A stretch of DNA of 64,000 bases. Origin: Bacteroidota bacterium (lineage in GTDB: Bacteria > Bacteroidota > Bacteroidia > CAILMK01 > JACPUW01). Below, piece by piece: positions 1 through 6,037 of this stretch. Made by a program: the position numbers and the translations under genes. The stretch spans positions 1 through 64,000 of the forward strand of contig JACPUW010000033.1 of the NCBI GenBank assembly GCA_016192035.1. Direction: 5' to 3'. Positions within the stretch are counted from its first letter, which is position 1. The number at the start of each line of letters is the position of its first letter. The notes beneath the pieces are model-generated. The model searched no databases. It saw only the letters and a list, made by a program, of their open reading frames with translations, and was not told the origin of the DNA.

Positions 1-567
1 CACCGAAACCACCGTGTATATTGATGGCGTTTTTGAGCACAAATACAGCGGCACAAACTCCCAAAGTATAATAAAAGTAGGCGGAGTAGCCACCGTGCTC
101 ACCGGCTATGCCTTTGACGGCCTGAGCGGTACAAGCTATGAGCTGAGCAACCACCTAGGCTCCGTGAGCATACGTCTTGACGACACAGGTGGCGTGATAG
201 ACAGGGAGGAGTACTACCCCTTTGGCGACAGCTCAGTGCGCACCTGGAGCGGCACCGAGCACCGCTACGTGGGCAAGGAAAAGGACCAAGAAAGCGGCTT
301 ATACTATTATGGCGCAAGGTATTACAGCGCCTGGACCTGTGGGCCAACCCCGCCCAGACCGGAACTGGCGGAAACCCAGCCCCATCATCCATGCAGGCCT
401 ATACCCGCACCAACGCCTACGACAAAATGGGCAACATCCTGCAACTGAAACAGACCGCCGGCAACACCTTTACCCGCAATTTCCAATACAATAATCTGAA
501 CGCCAACAACCTGCTCCACTCCATAAAAAAGCCCGACAACACCACCAACTACGCCACATTTACCTAG
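1..567 (+). pseudogene. 3' end of an Rhs-family gene, rearranged
   Basis: The frame is open to the left edge, so the gene begins outside the window. It carries the Rhs core signature: EYYPFGDSS, then RYVGKEKDQESGLYYYGARY. In this family the core is normally followed by a conserved stretch of the RFVSVDPL kind and a variable tip. Here similarity ends after YYSAWTC (about base 340) and the frame stops at 446-448. From about base 343 another frame carries an internal Rhs segment (AYTRTNAYDKMGNILQLKQ) that ends at a stop at 565-567. YD-type segments of this kind lie upstream of the core in intact Rhs proteins, so a deletion or recombination has joined the core end to an internal piece out of frame. 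Rhs proteins are large secreted or surface YD-repeat shells carrying C-terminal toxins. I infer this copy is not functional. Confidence 0.75.
343..469 (+). repeat. Rhs internal segment, direct repeat copy 1
   Basis: A stretch of about 125 bp beginning gccaaccccgcccagaccgg is found again in the same orientation at 1461-1585. The two copies differ at scattered positions only and share the coding sense AYDKMxNxLQLKQTAGNT. They bracket the toxin-antitoxin pair at 634-1156. Confidence 0.8.
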
Positions 568-633
568 GGCCACCTGAAAAATCCCTTCTGAATTCCTGAA
601 GGGAGCAACAGGCTTGGCTTGGCGTTTTGATTT

Positions 634-930
634 TTATACCCCCGGCCTTTTGTTTGGGCTACGTTTGTTGTGAAAACAAGAAAGTACCCGAACCGTATTT
701 TTATCTTCGTTGAAAGTGAAATACAATGAATGCGGAAACCTATTAATTTTCAAAGCTCGAACATTATTATAACGGACTCTTAATAATGGGTTTATTGCCA
801 ATAACTCATAAGCTTCCTTGATTGATGCGATGAAATTTACAGGTGCATCCACACTATACAAAGCATAGAAATCAATGGCGTTTTCTATTTCTTTTTGAGC
901 CCTAGGTGATACGATGATTTTATAAACCAT
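634..930 (-). CDS. ParE/RelE-superfamily toxin
   Basis: A 98-residue protein starting MVYKIIVSPRAQKEIENAID, the usual opening of ParE-type toxins: a first beta strand, then a helix with an A-Q-K-E-I core. The C-terminal half (VRALKINRFPHSLYFTFNED, then VRVLSCFHNKRSP) matches the family's closing strands, in which an arginine and the F-H-x-x-R region sit near the active face. ParE members poison DNA gyrase and RelE members cut mRNA on the ribosome; the sequence does not separate these well, though the absence of RelE catalytic residues favours ParE. I chose the ATG at 930 rather than an upstream start, because it fits the family length and overlaps the antitoxin end by 11 bases, as expected of a coupled pair. 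It sits between two copies of an Rhs fragment. Confidence 0.82.
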   Translation of the reverse strand: MVYKIIVSPRAQKEIENAIDFYALYSVDAPVNFIASIKEAYELLAINPLLRVRYNNVRALKINRFPHSLYFTFNEDKNTVRVLSCFHNKRSPNKRPGV

Positions 931-1156
931 ACTTCTTATTAAGTTGGTTGATAGACTCTTCAGAAGATAAATAAGTGCTATCGTCTTCCTGCAAGCGTTC
1001 ATTCAAAACAGCTTTCATATCGGCTGTCAATTCAAAAGCGCCGTCGTCCTCTTCCACAATAATAGTGATAGGCTTAGATTTAAAGGTAGCCTTGATTGCG
1101 TCTAAAATATCTGTGTTTATTTCCTGTGCTGATGAAAGATGATATGTCGTGTACAT
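920..1156 (-). CDS. Antitoxin of the ParE-type toxin
   Basis: A 78-residue acidic protein (MYTTYHLSSAQEINTDILDA...) directly upstream of the toxin and overlapping its start by 11 bases. The order antitoxin then toxin, the size, and the acidic middle (VEEDDGAFELTADMKAVLNE) fit a type II antitoxin. The tail DSTYLSSEESINQLNKKYGL resembles the toxin-binding ends of short Bacteroidota antitoxins. An N-terminal strand (PITIIVEED) could be the DNA-binding or dimerisation part. A TTG codon at 1178-1180 in the same frame could also start the protein, but it lies inside a good -7 promoter box, so the ATG at 1156 is preferred. By analogy, the complex would repress its own promoter. The family name cannot be given with certainty. 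Confidence 0.72.
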   Translation of the reverse strand: MYTTYHLSSAQEINTDILDAIKATFKSKPITIIVEEDDGAFELTADMKAVLNERLQEDDSTYLSSEESINQLNKKYGL

Positions 1157-1177
1157 GGTATTTTGATTTTGTATATA

Positions 1178-1185
1178 CAAATATA
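1178..1185 (-). promoter_or_regulatory. -7 box (TATATTTG) of the toxin-antitoxin operon
   Basis: On the minus strand this reads TATATTTG, a full match to the Bacteroidota -7 consensus TAnnTTTG, 21 bases before the antitoxin ATG. No clear -33 element was seen. Confidence 0.55.
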
Positions 1186-1460
1186 GGGGCTTTATTCCAT
1201 CGACTTTGAAAGCGGTTTACATCACTTCCGAATCTGTTTCCCCCAAAACAATGGGACTGGATTGTGAATGCTTTATGGGATAAATATTGGTATAATGCCT
1301 TGATAAATAGTTGGATATAGATGTTTGGCAAATTTTAGGACGAGGAAGAAGCTGGTCTCAAGACCAATTTGATAGCGACTTCCCCAGCCTCATAATGCCC
1401 AAGCCCTAAAACTCCCCTTTGTATTGTTCAAGTTCTTGTACAACAGGATGAAGCCAAGAT

Positions 1461-1620
1461 GCCAACCCCGCCCAGACCGGCACGGGTGGCAACCCAGCCC
1501 CATCATCCATGCAGGCCTATACCCGCGCCTACGCCTACGACAAAATGAGCAACCTCCTGCAACTGAAACAAACAGCGGGCAACACTCCTGTCACATCTAC
1601 CGGCGGGAAATTAAAATGCA
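1461..1620 (+). pseudogene. Rhs internal fragment, repeat copy 2
   Basis: The first 125 bases repeat 343-469 with minor differences and encode QAYTRAYAYDKMSNLLQLKQ in one frame. After 1585 the similarity to copy 1 ends and the frame runs into unrelated sequence to a stop at 1736. There is no start, core or tip, so this is a remnant. Its match to copy 1 suggests either two broken Rhs paralogues or a duplication made during recombination. Confidence 0.7.
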
Positions 1621-1645
1621 TGTCGGTCTATCTCTCTGATTGTGA

Positions 1646-1729
1646 ACCCAAAATGGGTGGCAAGATTGTACCCACGGGCGATGCCCGTGGTGAACGGGCC
1701 ATCAACGTTTCAAAAACCCAGAAATGGGT
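1646..1729. repeat. Cluster of three short hairpins, REP-like
   Basis: Three inverted repeats follow one another: ACCCA-AAA-TGGGT (1646-1658), CCACGGGC-GAT-GCCCGTGG (1672-1690) and ACCCA-GAAA-TGGGT (1716-1729). The outer two are near copies of each other around the central GC-rich hairpin. The arrangement resembles a REP/BIME-type extragenic element. No transposase of the REP-associated family was seen in the window. Confidence 0.45.
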
Positions 1730-1948
1730 GGCATAACCAGTGCACAACCAGCGATTTGCCTAGCGAAGGGCCTAGCCTTGAAAACCATCCGCGTACCTAA
1801 TTGCAAAAAGAGCGACACCATGCCCTAGTGGCAAGGGGAATGTGTTTGAAGAAGATGTGTAGGATGTGGAGCAATGGGCATTCCTACCGCTGAGAAAGGG
1901 TAGGGCCCCGATAGGGATTGTACCCCATACACGTAGAAACGGGGGCTG

Positions 1949-3169
1949 CTATTTGACTACCCGGTGTATGATTTTTTGGGATTCATTTTCAAATACCAAA
2001 AAATACACCCCAGGAGGCAAATGGCCGGTGGGCAGGCTGGCGGTATGGCCATATACCTGTGTATGGGCCAGGCATTTGCCATTCGGATTGGTTAGGCGCA
2101 GGTGGCCACCGGAGGTAAAATTTGGTGGTAGGCCTATGTGAAGCGTATGGGCAAGGGGCACCGGGTAGGCCTGTAGGCTGGCAGGCCCAGCGGGAGCGGC
2201 AGGTAGCTCGGTGGCATCGGAATACTTGATGCGGTACACAGAGCCATACATAGAGCCTTCGTGCTCACCCACTATGACATAGTTGAGCGTAACGGTAATC
2301 ATGCGCAATCCGCCGCCCAAACTGCCATAATTGGTGTAGTTCTTGCCAAAATCGGAGGTGCGCACATGTCCTGAGCTGGATGCTACAAACAGCACGCTGT
2401 CAACCAGCTGCACATCATACACGCTGTGTGCTGAAGGTACTTTTGGCGGGTGGATATTGTCCCAATTCTGCATGTCGGCACTGTGGTAGAGGGTGCCATC
2501 GGTGAGTATGTGGAAAAAATGGGTGCCATAGGCCTTGAGTGCGCGGGTCTTGGATGACTTGAACTGGGTAGGGTAAGCACTTATTAGGCTGAAATCGTTG
2601 CTGTTGATAGAAAATAGACTGTCATTGCCAAAGAGGTAGATCATGGCATTGTACCCGCCCACGGTATGGAATTTTTTAAACCGGTTGGGCACTTCACTCC
2701 AGGTGGCCCCTCGGTCGGTGCTGTAGTAGGCGGTGCTGGATAGGTATGCCTTGGCGAATAGGGTGCCGTCGGTTTCAGATATCGTGAGTAGTTTGCCCGA
2801 TAGCAGGAGGCCAGAAGTCTGCCATGAGTTGCCGCCATTGTCGCTGTATATGAGGGAATGGCCGCTGTTGGTGGACAGAGAGGTAATGATGCGCCCGCCA
2901 CTAGCCACAAAAATGGGGGCAATGGTGGGTTGGGCTCCCGCGATGAGGGCTTTCAGTCCGTCATCGTGCTCAGTCCATGTTTCTCCTTGGTTGTCAGATA
3001 TGTATAGGGTAACCCCCGAACTGGGGTAAAATGCCGTGGCATATACCCGGTTGCCGTCGTAAGAGAGGCTGGAGAGTTTGGTCATAAGACTGTTTTCCCA
3101 TTCCTGGGCGTGGGCTTGGCTGCCTATCATCAAAGTAGCCATAGCCAATAAAGGGATTAAATTCTTCAT
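1949..3169 (-). CDS. Secreted BNR-repeat protein with T9SS sorting domain
   Basis: A 406-residue exported protein. The start chosen is the ATG at 3169, because it opens a textbook signal peptide (MKNLIPLLAMATLMIGSQAHA, cleavage before QEWEN); upstream codons in the frame would cross the promoter box. The body has sialidase/BNR-type repeats with the S-D-N-x-G-x-T-W motif (ISDNQGETWTEHDDG, YSDNGGNSWQTSG, STDRGATWSEV, RTSDFGKNYT), which form a beta-propeller. The last 75 residues (YPVPLAHTLHIGLP through LPPGVYFLVFENESQKIIH) are a type A T9SS C-terminal sorting domain, so the protein should cross the outer membrane through the Por system. BNR propellers bind or process glycans or simply mediate contacts; no catalytic residues can be assigned. 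It lies last in a run of four minus-strand secreted-protein genes. Confidence 0.82.
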   Translation of the reverse strand: MKNLIPLLAMATLMIGSQAHAQEWENSLMTKLSSLSYDGNRVYATAFYPSSGVTLYISDNQGETWTEHDDGLKALIAGAQPTIAPIFVASGGRIITSLSTNSGHSLIYSDNGGNSWQTSGLLLSGKLLTISETDGTLFAKAYLSSTAYYSTDRGATWSEVPNRFKKFHTVGGYNAMIYLFGNDSLFSINSNDFSLISAYPTQFKSSKTRALKAYGTHFFHILTDGTLYHSADMQNWDNIHPPKVPSAHSVYDVQLVDSVLFVASSSGHVRTSDFGKNYTNYGSLGGGLRMITVTLNYVIVGEHEGSMYGSVYRIKYSDATELPAAPAGPASLQAYPVPLAHTLHIGLPPNFTSGGHLRLTNPNGKCLAHTQVYGHTASLPTGHLPPGVYFLVFENESQKIIHRVVK

Positions 3170-3190
3170 GAATATGGATGTTAATTTGGC

Positions 3191-3198
3191 CAAATATA
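3191..3198 (-). promoter_or_regulatory. -7 box (TATATTTG) before the BNR-repeat gene
   Basis: TATATTTG on the minus strand, 21 bases before the ATG at 3169, the same spacing as in the toxin-antitoxin promoter. It supports that start. Confidence 0.5.
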
Positions 3199-3212
3199 GC
3201 GGAAAGTGGATT

Positions 3213-3252
3213 AGGGTGCGGGGCATAGGGTGCGGGGCATAGGGTACGGGGT
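3213..3252. repeat. 14-bp tandem repeat, about 2.8 copies
   Basis: The unit agggtgcggggcat occurs twice exactly (3213-3226, 3227-3240) and then partly with one change (agggtacgggg). It lies just upstream of the -7 box at 3191-3198, where the -33 region would be. Confidence 0.8.
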
Positions 3253-3317
3253 TCTGGGCCTGCCCTGTCCGTACACGGTCCTTGTGCATCTGACAATGGT
3301 ACCCAGTGGTCAATTAA

Positions 3318-3519
3318 CTAGAACATAATCAAAGTAATATCTAGTTCGGTGGCAACAAATGAAGGGTCATTTGAACGTATTTTGCCAACTCCTGGTGCGG
3401 AGTGTTTCCAATGTTTTTCTCCGATATATTTAGTCCCATCTAGCAAAAGGTTTTGGGCAAATGCAAATTGGCAAAAAGAATAAAAAACTACCTAACAACC
3501 ACAAAGGAATGGTTTTCAT
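3318..3519 (-). pseudogene. Frameshifted start of a third tandem secreted-protein gene
   Basis: An ATG at 3519 opens a signal-peptide-like sequence, MKTIPLWLLGSFLFFLP, which closely resembles the MKTIHLLLLGSIVLF start of the neighbouring gene at 4375. Like that gene, it starts inside the end of the preceding sorting-domain gene. After about 17 residues the sense passes to another frame, which reads FAFAQNLLLDGTKYIGEKHW and so on to a stop at 3318-3320; AFAQ would be a normal signal cleavage site. The initiating frame stops at 3430. One inserted or lost base in the T-rich signal-peptide region explains both halves. Only about 65 residues remain, so this is a truncated remnant. Confidence 0.6.
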
Positions 3520-4375
3520 AGTATTGATTTTTAATGTTATGCAAGTGGAGTTGATAGACGCCCACGGGCAGGGCATGGGTCGGTATTTGGTGCTGTTCCC
3601 GGCTTAGGCTGCCCTGCTGGAGCATACGGACGGTGGCATCGGTTATTTGATACACCCAGTGGCCGTCACCCGCCGGCAGGGCCACCGTTAAGCTGCCCGA
3701 CGTGGGGTTGGGGTAGAGGCCGCAATCCATTGATTTTGTAGCTGTAGGTTTTATTCCCAGATAAGTATCCAAATACTCGAAATCGCAACTTGGAGTGGCA
3801 GATTTTGGAAAAACACTATCACGCCAATAAACCAAAGTATCTTGTTTGCAAATAGCTAATACATCATTGGTTCCAATCATGGCATTTAACCAGGGTCTAT
3901 AAAACCAACCTTGCATCTTTTCGCCATAGTTCTTGTGCCAAGTAAGCCAATCCGACTTATGCTTCAGTTGCCATCTCGCTATTTTTTCTCCATTAATACC
4001 TATTATGGTATCGATTGACTTAACGACATAGGTGAATGTCTGGGTAGGAATTAAAAAATCATTTGATATAAATGAATCGCCAACTTGTAAATTATAATCG
4101 TAAAGCAAAACATCATGTATGTAAATCTTATTTTCATAGCTCCACAAGCTGTCTTTTACTCGATTTCCTATTTCATTGTCATGTTCAATTTCCATTAAAA
4201 TGGAATCTCCAACTTCGCTTATGCTTTTAACTTCATCAATTGATGAATAGGTGTTAGGGCCAAATTCTCTTTGAAAAATGTAAATTTTGTGCTTTCCTAT
4301 TTCTTGCGAAAACGAGTAAAATGGAAACAAGAATAGAACAATACTACCGAGCAATAATAAATGAATGGTTTTCAT
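3488..4375 (-). CDS. Secreted T9SS cargo protein of unknown function
   Basis: A 295-residue protein with a signal peptide (MKTIHLLLLGSIVLFLFPFY, cleavage after SFSQ) and a C-terminal sorting domain of about 75 residues starting LYPNPTSGSLTVALPAG and ending ENHSFVVVR. The middle 200 residues contain no motif I recognise; they include HKIYIFQREFGPN and two tryptophan-rich stretches. Its start lies inside the last 32 bases of the upstream gene, and the same bases encode that gene's ENHSFIIAR end and this gene's MKTIHLLLLG. The body is very AT-rich, but the sorting-domain part at about 3541-3727 is GC-rich, so the gene looks mosaic. It is probably translated from the message of the gene upstream. 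Confidence 0.8.
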   Translation of the reverse strand: MKTIHLLLLGSIVLFLFPFYSFSQEIGKHKIYIFQREFGPNTYSSIDEVKSISEVGDSILMEIEHDNEIGNRVKDSLWSYENKIYIHDVLLYDYNLQVGDSFISNDFLIPTQTFTYVVKSIDTIIGINGEKIARWQLKHKSDWLTWHKNYGEKMQGWFYRPWLNAMIGTNDVLAICKQDTLVYWRDSVFPKSATPSCDFEYLDTYLGIKPTATKSMDCGLYPNPTSGSLTVALPAGDGHWVYQITDATVRMLQQGSLSREQHQIPTHALPVGVYQLHLHNIKNQYYENHSFVVVR

Positions 4376-5975
4376 TGTAACTGGTTTTTGGGTTTTGCAA
4401 AATGATTTGATAGATGCCGTTGGGCAGGTTTTGGGTGGAAATGGGGTTTTGCGCTTGGATTAATTGACCGCTTTGAAGCACTTTCCCTCTGTTGTCAGAA
4501 ATTTTGTAGATCCAAGTGCCATTTGTGTGAGGCAAGGTGACGACAAAATTTGAAGTTGTTGGATTGGGATACAGCTCGCATTTTTTTTGCCAGGCTTCAT
4601 TAATATTGTCCGCCTTTTGGCAACCGGGTATTAGGCAACCAAAACTATCAACCTTAACCAAAATGCTTCTTTGCACATCGGTACGGCTAAAATCGCGGTT
4701 TTCACCTGCCAACACAAAACCACCATCGGGTGTTTGCAAAAAGGAGTTTAGCAACATGCCTTCATCGGTTTCGCTGTCGGGAAAAACAAAATAATCACGG
4801 TACCAAATGGGTTTACCACTAAAGTCGGTTTTGAAAAGAAAGGGCATATCTATCCTTAAAGGCAATTTCCTTTGATAAAATGATCGATACCCCGCCCAAA
4901 CTACACCGTCGGCTACTTTTATTGCATCAGTCAGAATAAAGACTTGAACTGTTTCGCTTTTAAGAAAACCACTATTAAGTGTTACATGATTAAACAAGTA
5001 CTTTCTGTAACTTTTTCTTCCGATCACTTTACCCGTTTCATAATCCACTTCGGCAAAATGCAAAGTGCAACTGTCGTTTCTTTGTGCTGTAAGCACGCTC
5101 ATTTCGGGGTGTTTATAGGGTCGGTACTCCCAGTTATTCCAAAGGGCCAATAAGTTGCCATTCTTTTTTTGTACGAACTGACATCCCAGCATATTTAATG
5201 AATCGGTGTAATTGAGTTTAGCCGACCATATAAATTTCCCGTTGGTATCCATTTTCATAATATCAGTTTCATATTGCATGGGCACGCCTCTAAAATCCCA
5301 GGCACGTTCACGGTTGATAAAAAAAGTAGCTTCTGATTGATTATCGTCTTGAATACCTCTTATCATATTCCAAGTACCTCGGTTTTTATTTATGGCTTGA
5401 TAAACCACTCGCATATTTCCCCATTTATCAATAGAAGAAATTTCAAAATTTGGGGTGCGTTTTCCGCTGTGATCGGGGTCTTTCCACTGATTAATCACAA
5501 ATATTTTATCATTTACATTATAAATCCCAACAAAAGCATTGTTAAATGTATCAATATTAATGTCACCGTAAGCTAAAGTGTTTTTATTCAATGAGTAAAC
5601 AGAAGATTTCCATTTTACAGTACTGCCTGCACTATCTAAATAATTGAATCCAATATAATTGTCTTCATTATAACGCACAATAAAATCATTGAAATTGGCA
5701 AATAAAATATTCCAATCGCTTTCCATTTGCAAACGTTCGGGCTTGAAGAATAAAGTATCGCTATTAGTTAGATTTCCAGTGCCAATATTCGCGTAATTTA
5801 TATGGATATAATTATTATTAATATCTCCAGTGTTTCCGGCTGTTATGATCGTATCTCCACTAATTAATATACTATTATTATACATCCCAGGTTGAATTTT
5901 TACCCAAGTACTTTGAGCATAAGCACTAAATTGTAAAGCCCAAAAGTAAAACATTAAATGTAAATATTTCTTCAT
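4344..5975 (-). CDS. Secreted T9SS cargo protein, propeller-like
   Basis: A 543-residue protein. The start at 5975 opens the signal peptide MKKYLHLMFYFWALQFSAYA; an upstream in-frame codon at 6005 would add only ten residues ahead of it. The body has repeated short strands of the kind seen in T9SS-exported propellers (for example PDGGFVLAGENRDFS followed by VKVDSFGCLIPGC). Its C-terminus, ELYPNPTTSNFVVTLP through NLPNGIYQIILQN, is a type A sorting domain related to that of the next gene. No enzymatic motif was seen. It lies 62 bases after the giant gene at 6038-11065 with no -7 box between them, so the two may share a transcript. Confidence 0.8.
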   Translation of the reverse strand: MKKYLHLMFYFWALQFSAYAQSTWVKIQPGMYNNSILISGDTIITAGNTGDINNNYIHINYANIGTGNLTNSDTLFFKPERLQMESDWNILFANFNDFIVRYNEDNYIGFNYLDSAGSTVKWKSSVYSLNKNTLAYGDINIDTFNNAFVGIYNVNDKIFVINQWKDPDHSGKRTPNFEISSIDKWGNMRVVYQAINKNRGTWNMIRGIQDDNQSEATFFINRERAWDFRGVPMQYETDIMKMDTNGKFIWSAKLNYTDSLNMLGCQFVQKKNGNLLALWNNWEYRPYKHPEMSVLTAQRNDSCTLHFAEVDYETGKVIGRKSYRKYLFNHVTLNSGFLKSETVQVFILTDAIKVADGVVWAGYRSFYQRKLPLRIDMPFLFKTDFSGKPIWYRDYFVFPDSETDEGMLLNSFLQTPDGGFVLAGENRDFSRTDVQRSILVKVDSFGCLIPGCQKADNINEAWQKKCELYPNPTTSNFVVTLPHTNGTWIYKISDNRGKVLQSGQLIQAQNPISTQNLPNGIYQIILQNPKTSYNENHSFIIAR

Positions 5976-6037
5976 GGCATTTTTATTTAAAACCGAACCG
6001 ACCACAAGTCAAAAACAGGATCGGGTTGGTTTTTTAT

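Larger units (their letters stand above)
1157..1948. other. Gene-poor decayed region
   Basis: This 790-base stretch holds the toxin-antitoxin promoter, a 36-codon stop-free stretch at 1210-1320 on the plus strand (protein-like, containing FPPKQWDWIVNALWDKYW, but with no good start), the second Rhs fragment at 1461-1620 and a hairpin cluster at 1646-1729. I see no intact gene in it. Confidence 0.6.

Noticed and set aside
582-604. Inverted repeat TCCCTTC...GAAGGGA as a terminator
   Set aside because: The loop is 9 bases, there is no T run, and the gene before it is broken. It could be chance.
1866-2141. Plus-strand open frame as a gene
   Set aside because: It lies opposite the sorting domain of the T9SS gene 1949-3169 and has no sensible protein features.
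5976-6037. Imperfect hairpin between the giant gene and 4344-5975 as a terminator
   Set aside because: The stem AACCAACCCGA/TCGGTTCGGTT has two mismatches and a long loop, and the following T run is broken. An operon is as likely.
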